Part shown: one piece after another, positions 8,833-15,193 of the stretch
Numbering within the stretch: the first letter of the stretch is position 1
How the letters are laid out: every line of letters starts with the position of its first letter
Translations under genes and position numbers: made by a program
The notes under the pieces: generated by a model
The model's input: the letters and a program-made list of their open reading frames with translations, nothing else
Told to the model about the DNA's origin: nothing
Databases searched by the model: none
NCBI GenBank assembly: GCA_964354225.1
Contig: CAYGZC010000339.1
Location: forward strand, 1-18,217
Direction: 5' to 3'
DNA from: CAYGZC01 sp964354225
GTDB taxonomy: Bacteria > Bacteroidota > Ignavibacteria > UBA10030 > SZUA-254
Length of the DNA: 18,217 bases

Positions 8833-10947
8833 TTACCCCAGCATCTCCGCAACTTTTTCAACATCATTCGTTGGTACCTGGCATGTGTAATGCTGACAAA
8901 TAAACGCGGTTGCCTTACCGTCAATCATAGTCATGTTTTGGATGAAGGGGAGATACGAGGTCAATTTCTGTCTTGTGTAATCATCCACAAGCAGGATGAC
9001 TTTATTCGGCAGGAAATGTTTATAAATCTCTCTTAACATTATTTTTGTGTCTCCTGCCAATCGACTACCGACGATGATGATTTCCATTGGAGTGGAAAGA
9101 TCCCAATCCAATGCAGTCAACATTTGCGGTAAAGCTTCCGGCATTTGATTTAATCGACTTCCAAACAACTGCAATGTTTTCTTTGCCAGATCTCGCCAAT
9201 CGTTCTTGTTGATCAACTGTGAGAGCCGGAGGAGATTCAACGCCGCTACAGAATTGCCCGTTGGCTCGGCACCGTCGTAATCTTCTTTCGTGCGGATAAG
9301 AATGGATGGATCGTTTCCGACGGTATCATAAAATCTACCTCCGTTTGGATCCCAAAATATTTCAATTTGTCTCTTCATCAGCGTGATTGCAGATTCCAGC
9401 CATTGCATATCGAATGTAGTTTCATAAAGATCAATCAATCCCTGAATCAGAAACGCGTAATCCTGCAAGCCGCCATCAAAGCGTGCGTCTCCGTCCCGAT
9501 AACGGCGGAATAGTGTTTGTGTTTGCGGGTTATAAAGATTTTTCATTATAAAGTGTACGGCAGTTTCTGCCGCATCACGGTAAACATCATACTCAAGAAT
9601 TTGGTATGCTTTTGCAAAAGCGGAAATCATCAAGCCGTTCCAGCCGGTGATAATTTTATCATCAAGATGCGGATGCGGACGCTTCTCGCGCTCAAGATAC
9701 AATTTATGTTTTGCAGCAAGGAGCAGTCGTTTTAATTCCTCGGGGGTTTTGCCAAACTTCCGCATCGTCTTATCAACATTATGAGCGATGTGCAGAATGT
9801 TCTGTCCGTAAAGAACATTCAGGTGATCTTGAAGCGCATTGCCTTCGTCCTCAACTCCGAAATGATAAATAAAAATATCCGAGCTATCTTTTCCGAGAAT
9901 CGCTTCGATCTCAGATTTTGTCCAGACGTAAAAAGCTCCTTCTTCCTTCTCGTGCGGTTTGGATGGATCGGTAATACTTTCCGCGTCTTCAGCAGAATAG
10001 AATCCACCATCTTTGTGACGGAGTTTAATCAGAACATAATCGAGGATACTTTTTGCTACTTCAAGAAATGTATCATCTTTTGTTATTTGATACGTTTCGA
10101 GATAAGATATAGCAAGTTGTGCCTGATCGTAAAGCATTTTTTCAAAGTGAGGTACGCGCCATTGTTCATCTACTGAGTAGCGATGAAAGCCACCGCCGAT
10201 ATGATCGTACATTCCACCTTGAGCCATTGCACGGAGTGTGTTTAGAACTATTTTAAGCGAGGAGCCATTTCCAGTTCCTTTAAAATATCGGAGAAGAAAA
10301 TTTAATATCGAAGGACGTGGAAACTTTGGTGCGTTGCCAAATCCGCCATACTTGGGATCGTAGCTTTGGAGAAATTGATTGTAGGCTTTGCTAATAATTG
10401 ACTCATCAACAGTTGTGCTATTTTCCGAACTTGAGCTTAGACGCAAATGGTCAGTGATTTGCTCGCTCGAGGTTAGAATCTTCTCACGTTCATTCTGCCA
10501 CAGTTCGCTTATGCGTTTTACCAAATCAGGAAATCCTGATCTGCCATTATGTTCTGTTGGTCGGATATAAGTCGCTGTGTAGAACGGTTTCAAATCGGGA
10601 GTAAGAAAAACCGACATGGGCCAGCCGCCTTGTCCGGTTGTAGCAACAAGCGCACTCATGTAAACGCGGTCAACGTCAGGTCTCTCCTCGCGGTCGACTT
10701 TTATATTGATCATTTTTTCGTTCATGATTTGAGCGATAGTTTCGTTTTCAAACACTTCTCGCTCCATTACATGGCACCAGTAGCAAGTTGAGTATCCGAT
10801 TGAGAGAAAAATTGGCTTATCTTCATCTCGTGCTTTTTGAAATGCTTCTTCACCCCATGGATGCCAATCGACAGAATTATGTGCATGCTGAAGTAGATAC
10901 GGGCTTTTCTCATTGATGAGGCGATTTGGTTTTTTGTAGTTTGTCAT
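8833..10947 (-). CDS. YyaL/SSP411-type thioredoxin-domain protein (DUF255)
   Basis: A 704-aa member of the widespread YyaL/spermatogenesis-associated-protein-20 family. The N-terminal thioredoxin-like domain (about 1-165) begins PNRLINEKSPYLLQHAHNSVDW and has the redox motif CYWC (Cys55, Cys58) in SIGYSTCYWCHVMEREVF. It also has PDVDRVYM and GGWPMSVFLTPD. The rest is the alpha/alpha-barrel half that resembles glycoside-type six-hairpin folds (GGFGNAPKFPRP, GGGFHRYSVDEQWRVPHFEKMLYDQA, DDKIITGWNGLMI). No signal peptide is evident, so it is probably cytoplasmic. The biochemical role of the family is not firmly known. The start lies 26 nt downstream of an intrinsic terminator that ends the tRNA/structured-RNA region, so it may be controlled by read-through. 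Confidence 0.94.
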   Translation of the reverse strand: MTNYKKPNRLINEKSPYLLQHAHNSVDWHPWGEEAFQKARDEDKPIFLSIGYSTCYWCHVMEREVFENETIAQIMNEKMINIKVDREERPDVDRVYMSALVATTGQGGWPMSVFLTPDLKPFYTATYIRPTEHNGRSGFPDLVKRISELWQNEREKILTSSEQITDHLRLSSSSENSTTVDESIISKAYNQFLQSYDPKYGGFGNAPKFPRPSILNFLLRYFKGTGNGSSLKIVLNTLRAMAQGGMYDHIGGGFHRYSVDEQWRVPHFEKMLYDQAQLAISYLETYQITKDDTFLEVAKSILDYVLIKLRHKDGGFYSAEDAESITDPSKPHEKEEGAFYVWTKSEIEAILGKDSSDIFIYHFGVEDEGNALQDHLNVLYGQNILHIAHNVDKTMRKFGKTPEELKRLLLAAKHKLYLEREKRPHPHLDDKIITGWNGLMISAFAKAYQILEYDVYRDAAETAVHFIMKNLYNPQTQTLFRRYRDGDARFDGGLQDYAFLIQGLIDLYETTFDMQWLESAITLMKRQIEIFWDPNGGRFYDTVGNDPSILIRTKEDYDGAEPTGNSVAALNLLRLSQLINKNDWRDLAKKTLQLFGSRLNQMPEALPQMLTALDWDLSTPMEIIIVGSRLAGDTKIMLREIYKHFLPNKVILLVDDYTRQKLTSYLPFIQNMTMIDGKATAFICQHYTCQVPTNDVEKVAEMLG

Positions 10948-10973
10948 TTTACGCTTCGCAAGTTAATAAATTG

Positions 10974-10997
10974 AAAAAGGTCGTGCAATACGACCTT
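10974..10997 (-). terminator. Intrinsic terminator between the structured segment and the YyaL-type gene
   Basis: On the minus strand AAGGTCGT, a 5-nt loop and ACGACCTT form an 8-bp stem, with the outer A-T pairs merging into TTTTT (10978-10974). It would end transcripts coming from tRNA-Ala just before the YyaL-type start codon at 10947. Confidence 0.65.
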
Positions 10998-11122
10998 CAA
11001 TTATTGTGGAGTTGAAGTGAGTCTCCGCCGAAGACGGATCAAGTTCAGCTGAGAACACAATTTCTTCTCACCCTAATACCATGTAACAGTATTCCCGCCT
11101 CTTTTCACTTCGGCGGGATCCG
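10998..11122 (-). ncRNA. Unidentified structured RNA candidate (possible leader) between tRNA-Ala and the YyaL-type gene
   Basis: This non-coding stretch has many complementary segments. There are local hairpins TGAGAA/TTCTCA (11050-11055 with 11065-11070) and AATAC/GTATT (11075-11079 with 11089-11093). The segment 11105-11117 has three competing partners: CCCGCC (11094-11099), CCGCCGAAG (11025-11033) and GAAGTGA (11014-11020). Such alternatives, followed by a terminator, are typical of regulatory leaders or small RNAs. I could not match it to SRP RNA, 6S, tmRNA, TPP or SAM consensus elements, and its strand is inferred only from the terminator and the tRNA. Confidence 0.3.
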
Positions 11123-11174
11123 CAATTTGACGGATAACTTAACTGCACTTCACTTGTTAAGTTATGTCAAATTG
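11123..11174. repeat. Long near-perfect hairpin just 3' of tRNA-Ala
   Basis: CAATTTGAC (11123-11131) pairs with 11166-11174, and ATAACTTAAC (11134-11143) pairs with 11156-11165. The result is 19 bp of stem with one 2-nt bulge and a 12-nt loop. There is no T-tract after it on the minus strand, so it is not a standard terminator. A tRNA 3'-trailer processing signal, a protein-binding cruciform or a small insertion remnant are possible. Confidence 0.6.
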
Positions 11175-11178
11175 GGAG

Positions 11179-11251
11179 TGGAGCTGAAGGGAGTCGAACC
11201 CTCGACCTCCTCGTTGCGAACGAGGCGCTCTCCCAACTGAGCTACAGCCCC
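11179..11251 (-). tRNA. tRNA-Ala (anticodon CGC)
   Basis: A complete 73-nt cloverleaf. The acceptor stem pairs GGGGCTG with CAGCTCC (one G-T pair). The D arm is GCTCAGTTGGGAGAGC. The anticodon arm is CCTCG-TTCGCAA-CGAGG with anticodon CGC, reading the GCG alanine codon. The T arm is GAGGG-TTCGACT-CCCTT and the discriminator base is A. The 3' CCA is not encoded, so it must be added by nucleotidyltransferase. The 5' end faces the integrative element. A tRNA is a favoured landing site for tyrosine recombinases. Confidence 0.97.
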
Positions 11252-11303
11252 ATGCTGTTTTAGCTATTTTTCTCTCAAGGTTAATGCTGAACAGAGTATT
11301 TTA

Positions 11304-11332
11304 GTTAGCAATTTATTAGCAGTTCTGTTAGC
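11304..11332. repeat. Three helically phased RTTAGC(A) direct repeats near the tRNA end of the element
   Basis: GTTAGCA, ATTAGCA and GTTAGCA start at 11304, 11315 and 11327, i.e. 11 and 12 bp apart, about one helical turn. Repeats of this layout near an element end resemble integrase arm-type or excisionase binding sites, or iterons. They lie about 55-80 bp from the 5' end of tRNA-Ala and could also affect its promoter. Confidence 0.5.
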
Positions 11333-11354
11333 ACTTTCACGCTTGAAACGGAAC

Positions 11355-11506
11355 GTCCTTTCTCGTTCATTCACCCACGTCAATAGGTTGCAATACAAGA
11401 AAGGACATTCTTAAAATCTATTTGTTGACGTGTCGAATGATTTAGATTGCATAATAAATATAACCATTTTCCAGCGTAAACTCAACCCCTTTTGTCCTGT
11501 ATTGCA
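11355..11506. repeat. Cluster of interleaved inverted repeats in the gene-less element end
   Basis: The stretch 11252-11551 has no supportable gene. It contains GTCCTTTCT (11355-11363) with AGAAAGGAC (11398-11406). It also contains CACGTCAA (11376-11383) with TTGACGTG (11425-11432), and TGCAATAC plus AGGAC (11389-11406) opposite GTCCT plus GTATTGCA (11494-11506). The AGGAC arm can pair with either partner. The likely role is attachment-site or replication/regulatory DNA, or the 3' processing region of the operon transcript. Function is inferred. Confidence 0.45.
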
Positions 11507-11551
11507 GAGAGAACTCCTTTTTTATAGCTTCCTTTTCCTACCGACCAAGAT

Positions 11552-11755
11552 TCATATTCTTTCATATTCATCTCGACTGGGTAGTAGTTTCAATATTTCC
11601 ATGCTCATAGTTCTCCATTTCGATAGTTTAGAATTTAATTCGTTGAATTCCTTGAAGTCTATTTTCCCTGTTGCATTTTGTTCCGATATATTCTCCTCAA
11701 TCTCCTCGCTGGTTATCAAAATTATATCCTCAAATAGCTGATGGTTGTATTTCAT
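11552..11755 (-). CDS. Small acidic helical protein, last gene of the element operon
   Basis: A 67-aa protein with no family I recognise. It is rich in Glu, Ile and Leu (FEDIILITSEEIEENISEQNATGKIDFKEFNELNSKLSKW) and predicted helical, with no Cys and no membrane segment. It starts 22 nt after the stop of the DnaB-like helicase on the same strand, so it probably belongs to that operon and could be a small partner or regulator of the replication proteins. A weak GATGAG precedes the ATG. The opposite-strand reading frame over it looks like a shadow, because it is low-complexity Ser/Leu/Phe. Confidence 0.55.
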   Translation of the reverse strand: MKYNHQLFEDIILITSEEIEENISEQNATGKIDFKEFNELNSKLSKWRTMSMEILKLLPSRDEYERI

Positions 11756-11777
11756 TTATTCTCATCTTTGGTTTTGT

Positions 11778-13046
11778 TCAAAATGGATTTTCATCATAAG
11801 CTTCGATAAGCTCTCCCATCTTTTGACTATCAAGTAAATACTTTAAATTTATTTCGCCACGAACACCCGTACGATTTTTGACCACTCGTAAAACTAAGTT
11901 CCTCTCTCTTGAGCTTATTTCATCTTCATCGAGTTGCTCTCCGTGAAGTAGTATAGCATGGCTGCAATCGTGTCCAAGTCCACTTGAACCGTAAAGAGAA
12001 TTTAAGCCCGGCTTATTCGTGCTTATTTCATTCCTATTAAGTGAAGATGCTACAATCAAAACAAGATTATATTTCAACGCTATTTGCCTCAATGATTCAC
12101 TAACCTTTTTGATAGATAGGAATTCATCGGAAGATGTTTTCGACCGCTCACCGTAGACCTGAAGATAATCTACGATAACTAATGAAGCACCGTTCACCGC
12201 TCCCAGCTCAACTTCGTTAAGAAGATTCAAGAGAGTCCGTTTATAATCAAAATGAAATTCAATCGGTAACGAATGAAGCTGTGAAATTGCATCCACTGAG
12301 CTTGAAACACCGCACCTGATAGAATCAATATCCTGACCGCTGAGAATACCGCAACAGCGTTCGTATATTTCTGGTTCACTCATTTCGCTTTCAACGAAGT
12401 AAGTTTTAAAACCATCTTTTGAAGCCGATAATGCAAGCTGTAATAAGAACGAAGTCTTGCCTGAACCCGGAATCCCACCAACTAAAACGAAAGCACCCGG
12501 AGAGAATCCACCTGAAAGCATCTTGTTAATTGTAGGAAATGAAGTTCGGATTCTTTTAACGCTTCCCTGTTTGTTATACTCAATGTATTTTTTAAACTCA
12601 CTGAGCTGTGTCTCTTTAGATTTATGGCTGTGCGAACTGAACAACTGTGTAATTTCAAGATTGAGTTTCTGAATATCCTCTTGTGCCTCGAAGCAATCCT
12701 CATGCTTTGTAAGCTTGAAATTATTTATTTTTTCATTAATGATTAATTCAGTTAGTTTCAAAACATATAAGCCAAGATTCCTACCGCTGCATTCAAGCCC
12801 TGATATTTCTGTAAGTGTGCAATTCTCCTCATTATTTAGATTCCCGGCTGTCTTAATGGCTAAGAAGTTGAATTGACCGCCTTCGGAATTGATATGAAGC
12901 AATGCTTCAAATATCTTCTTATGCAACTCAGTCGAGAAATATTCCGCTGAAATCCTTTGCTTATATTTGATAAATTCACCGTTTGAATTGATTAACGATG
13001 CTAAAAGCAACGCCTCGACCTCTGACCGCTTATTTATAAAAATCAT
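11778..13046 (-). CDS. DnaB-like replicative helicase of the element
   Basis: ATP-driven ring helicase, 422 aa, slightly shorter than chromosomal DnaB (about 450-500). The N-terminal DnaB domain covers about 1-105 (EVEALLLASLINSNGEF, AEYFSTELHKKIFEAL), followed by a linker. The RecA-like C-terminal domain starts near residue 165 (SFPTINKMLSGGFSPGAFVLVGG). It has Walker A GGIPGSGKTS (190-199), Walker B LVIVDYLQVY (Asp293) and the later motif NLVLIVASSLNRNE in place of the usual ALSQLNR. It overlaps the stop of the DnaD-like gene (ATGA), with AAGGTGG as ribosome binding site. The sequence is diverged, as expected of a phage or satellite copy rather than the host helicase. No primase gene is visible, so host DnaG is probably used. 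Confidence 0.9.
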   Translation of the reverse strand: MIFINKRSEVEALLLASLINSNGEFIKYKQRISAEYFSTELHKKIFEALLHINSEGGQFNFLAIKTAGNLNNEENCTLTEISGLECSGRNLGLYVLKLTELIINEKINNFKLTKHEDCFEAQEDIQKLNLEITQLFSSHSHKSKETQLSEFKKYIEYNKQGSVKRIRTSFPTINKMLSGGFSPGAFVLVGGIPGSGKTSFLLQLALSASKDGFKTYFVESEMSEPEIYERCCGILSGQDIDSIRCGVSSSVDAISQLHSLPIEFHFDYKRTLLNLLNEVELGAVNGASLVIVDYLQVYGERSKTSSDEFLSIKKVSESLRQIALKYNLVLIVASSLNRNEISTNKPGLNSLYGSSGLGHDCSHAILLHGEQLDEDEISSRERNLVLRVVKNRTGVRGEINLKYLLDSQKMGELIEAYDENPF

Positions 13047-13525
13047 GTGCCCACCTTCGATTCACTTTCTTTTAAAAACTGGTTATTAGGGGTAGCAAAA
13101 TGTTTCTGAGCAAATGTTAATGTGCTCTTTTCTTTTCCTTCTTTAACATTCTTGTTTGTGTGCACTCTGTTGCTACTTTGTTGTGCACTCTGCTGTGTAC
13201 TCTGTTGATAAAGTTTCCAATTATTTATTGAAATCAATGTCGTTATCCGACTTTTTTTGATGTGTATCATTTCACGTTTATGAAGCATCTGTAAAAATTT
13301 ATCAACTGTTCTTCTGTTCCATTTCCAACGCTTTGCCAGCGTCTTTTCAGCATAGCAAAGGTCACCGGGTTGTAAATTTATTTCGATACCTCGAATAAAT
13401 ACCGTAGTCGCTTTATGTGTGGCGAGTAAAAGTAAATCAATCCAAGCGTGGGTTTTAGTAAACCTATCTGAGAAGTAAAATTCATTCTCCGTTATCCGCC
13501 TATGAAGTTTAATATATCCTTCCAT
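13043..13525 (-). CDS. DnaD-like / winged-helix replication protein
   Basis: A 160-aa protein of the phage and integrative-element class that resembles the DnaD N-terminal winged-helix domain and usually sits just before a helicase or helicase-loader gene. Residues 1-100 carry the fold: GYIKLHRRITENEFYFSDRFTKTHAWIDLLLLATHK, then GDLCYAEKTLAKRWKWNRRTVDKFLQMLHKREMI as the helix-turn-helix, then a beta wing ending in TLISINNWKLYQQ. A short Gln/Ser repeat linker (QQSTQQSAQQSS) leads to a basic, apparently disordered tail. Its role is inferred to be origin recognition and helicase recruitment. It is coupled to the DnaB-like gene by a 4-nt overlap and starts 2 nt after the preceding gene. Confidence 0.8.
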   Translation of the reverse strand: MEGYIKLHRRITENEFYFSDRFTKTHAWIDLLLLATHKATTVFIRGIEINLQPGDLCYAEKTLAKRWKWNRRTVDKFLQMLHKREMIHIKKSRITTLISINNWKLYQQSTQQSAQQSSNRVHTNKNVKEGKEKSTLTFAQKHFATPNNQFLKESESKVGT

Positions 13526-13527
13526 CG

Positions 13528-13947
13528 CTATGCTGCCTCTGTAAATAAAGTTAATTGTTCGGGTTTCATTTCTTCTTGCTTTTCAAACTCTTTAACTAAA
13601 TCAACTCCCCACAGCTCAAGTGGTAAGAAGTATTGAGTCTCATAATTCTTAAAAGTCAATCGTTTACCAAATTGTATTAAGAAAGGTTTACTGGTGATAT
13701 ATTCTTTACCATCACAGATAATTGAAATCCATTTGAAATGATATTGCTCAACTATCTCTGCATTGACTCCCCAACTATTCAATTTCTTATGTCGATTGTC
13801 CCATTTTCTTTTTGACCTGAAACATCCTTCACCTAAAAAATCTATTTTACCAAGACGAACAGTCTTAAACGGTAACCGGAGTTCTACGTCAAATACATTA
13901 GGTGATTTTGTTGCAATTAATTCAATATTTTGTATATATTGATTCAT
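13528..13947 (-). CDS. Orphan 139-aa protein upstream of the replication genes
   Basis: I do not recognise the family. I chose the start ATG at 13947 (MNQYIQNIELIATKSPNVFDVELRLP), preceded by GAAAGG about 10 nt upstream. A longer in-frame version from 14109 would add 54 residues, but those codons run through strong DNA hairpins and read like non-coding sequence (KHRPARPILRQGHRK). The protein is mixed alpha/beta and basic in the middle (FLGEGCFRSKRKWDNRHKKLNSWG), ending in KPEQLTLFTEAA. The end is followed after 2 nt by the DnaD-like gene, so it is the first gene of the replication operon. A DNA-binding or origin-binding role is possible but unproven. Confidence 0.7.
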   Translation of the reverse strand: MNQYIQNIELIATKSPNVFDVELRLPFKTVRLGKIDFLGEGCFRSKRKWDNRHKKLNSWGVNAEIVEQYHFKWISIICDGKEYITSKPFLIQFGKRLTFKNYETQYFLPLELWGVDLVKEFEKQEEMKPEQLTLFTEAA

Positions 13948-13951
13948 AGGT

Positions 13952-14151
13952 AAAAAAACCTTTCTATGCCCTTGTCTAAGTATAGGTCTTGCCGGACGAT
14001 GCTTAGCAAGGGCATGATTATTTTTAGGCAATAAAAAAGCCATTGAGGAAATCGATGGTAACCTCAACAGCTCACATATTGCCGAACATTCAAAAAAATA
14101 TTTATCCATCGATTTAACATCGATGGAAATATATAAACATACTTTAGTATG
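13952..14151 (-). promoter_or_regulatory. Hairpin-rich leader / possible origin ahead of the replication operon
   Basis: The largest hairpin pairs ATGCCCTTG+CTAAG (13966-13980) with CTTAG+CAAGGGCAT (14002-14015): 14 bp with one extra base and a 21-nt loop. On the minus strand it is followed after 7 nt by TTTTTTT (13958-13952), as in an attenuator or terminator. Further dyads are CCATCGAT/ATCGATGG (14106-14126), TTGAGG/CCTCAA (14043-14067) and CATACTTTAGTATG (14138-14151). A leader RNA, a terminator for the upstream gene, or the element's replication origin would all fit, since the replication genes follow directly. Confidence 0.45.
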
Positions 14152-14162
14152 CTATCCCATCC

Positions 14163-14987
14163 CTAAGACCCCTTGCTTTTATTGAGCGTTTCAACCTTTG
14201 CATAAGCCTCGTTTGCATCGAATATTCCACGTTCCACAATGGTTTCGGGAGTGTTCGATTTTGCTATGTCATAATAAAAACCGTCCTTGTCATGGTATAT
14301 CCACCACTCCTCTGGATTCCCTTGCTTTCCTTTTCTTGTGACGTGTTCTCGGAAGAATTTATCAATATTATGTTTCTCAATCTTGTGCCGCTGGAATATT
14401 GCTCTCAGCTCAGCGTTGCTCTTATCAGCGTGGATTTCTGAGAGTAGTATTGCGAGCCCTTGTTCCTTGAGAAGGTCTTCGTCCCTCAGTTGAAGAACCA
14501 AATCTCTCAATCCCAGATTGGCTCGTAAAATCTTGAACGGCTCATATCTCAACAGACCAAAAAATTGTGCATACTGAGAAAATGCCCAAAGTTGTAGGAC
14601 ATAATCTTCAAAGGAAGCGTTAAATACATATGTCTCTGACGGATTTTTGGGTGGATATTTTTGGAAATATTCAATGAATTTATTTTCAGTAAATGCTTTC
14701 AATTCAGCATCGGAATTTATCTTTTCGATGTTTCCTTTTTCGGTTAAGAGAACCGATAATATATAACCGTAACTCTCTAATTTGAGAAGTGCCATGTCGT
14801 ATTGAGAGGGGACATCTGAGATTGGCAATTTAAGATTAGTTTCTAACGGGTCAGTTACCTTGTGTTTGTTTAGTAGATTTTTTAGTTCCTGCGATTTGGG
14901 TACTATTTCTACTTCTTCTATGGCATAGTCAGAAGCGTTAAGTAAATCCACAGCCTTTTTGTGGCGCATTTTCTTTGGGGGCTTCAT
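14163..14987 (-). CDS. Orphan 274-aa protein of unknown function
   Basis: I recognise no family. It is soluble with no signal peptide or membrane segment. Residues 1-60 are basic then charged (KPPKKMRHKKAVDLL). The middle (about 60-190) is helical, with YDMALLKLESYGYILSVLLTEKGN and FEDYVLQLWAFSQYAQFFGLLRYEPFK. The C-terminal part has KGKQGNPEEWWIYHDKDGFYYDIAK and ERGIFDANEAYAKVETL. The start at 14987 has GAGAGA upstream. It has its own promoter-like TATAAT and a dyad-bearing leader, so it is probably transcribed independently as cargo or a regulator of the element. The C-terminal aromatic-rich block may be a useful search seed. Confidence 0.8.
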   Translation of the reverse strand: MKPPKKMRHKKAVDLLNASDYAIEEVEIVPKSQELKNLLNKHKVTDPLETNLKLPISDVPSQYDMALLKLESYGYILSVLLTEKGNIEKINSDAELKAFTENKFIEYFQKYPPKNPSETYVFNASFEDYVLQLWAFSQYAQFFGLLRYEPFKILRANLGLRDLVLQLRDEDLLKEQGLAILLSEIHADKSNAELRAIFQRHKIEKHNIDKFFREHVTRKGKQGNPEEWWIYHDKDGFYYDIAKSNTPETIVERGIFDANEAYAKVETLNKSKGS

Positions 14988-15003
14988 AAATGTCTCTCAT
15001 AAT

Positions 15004-15074
15004 AAAAATCCCCCACTCGCTTCCAAACCGATTGCAACGGTCTCACCTTGAAGGTGAACGAATGTTGGATTATA
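15004..15074 (-). promoter_or_regulatory. Promoter and structured leader of the 274-aa gene
   Basis: A -10 TATAAT lies at 15074-15069, with no good -35. The dyad TCACCTT-G-AAGGTGA (15043-15057) begins about 5 nt into the predicted transcript, where it could be an operator or an RNA hairpin. A second small hairpin pairs ACCG with CGGT (15027-15041). The leader ends AAGCGAGTGGGGGATTTTTATT just before the ribosome binding site. The same GGGGGATTTTT tail occurs in the leader of the neighbouring lipoprotein gene. Confidence 0.45.
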
Positions 15075-15193
15075 CTCTTTTGCAATATATACCAGTGTAG
15101 ATTGATAAAAATATTATTAGATTTCGCATTATACTCAGATAAAATATTCCAGTACAACTATTCTCTCTTTCCCTTTGTAATTTAATGGTGACA

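Noticed and set aside
10998..11110. TPP riboswitch, suggested by CTGAGA followed by ACCC on the plus strand and TGAACTTGATC on the minus strand
   Set aside because: The motifs are on opposite strands. The invariant GGGG, ACCTGA and TAAT elements are missing in the right order, and no thiamine gene is nearby.
10998..11122. SRP RNA, 6S RNA or tmRNA
   Set aside because: The SRP domain IV core (GGAAG/GCAGCC) is absent, there is no tRNA-like end other than the normal tRNA-Ala, and no 6S-type open bubble could be recognised.
11430..11741. Plus-strand 103-aa reading frame
   Set aside because: Low-complexity Ser/Leu/Phe composition with no ribosome binding site. It is the shadow of the better-placed 67-aa minus-strand gene.
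13150..13210. CRISPR-like array, because of short repeated units
   Set aside because: Units are 12 bp, directly adjacent, without spacers, and encode an in-frame Gln/Ser linker.
15000..15060. tRNA fragment as a second attachment site (GATTGCAACGG... stretch)
   Set aside because: No cloverleaf arm and no match to tRNA-Ala beyond a few bases.
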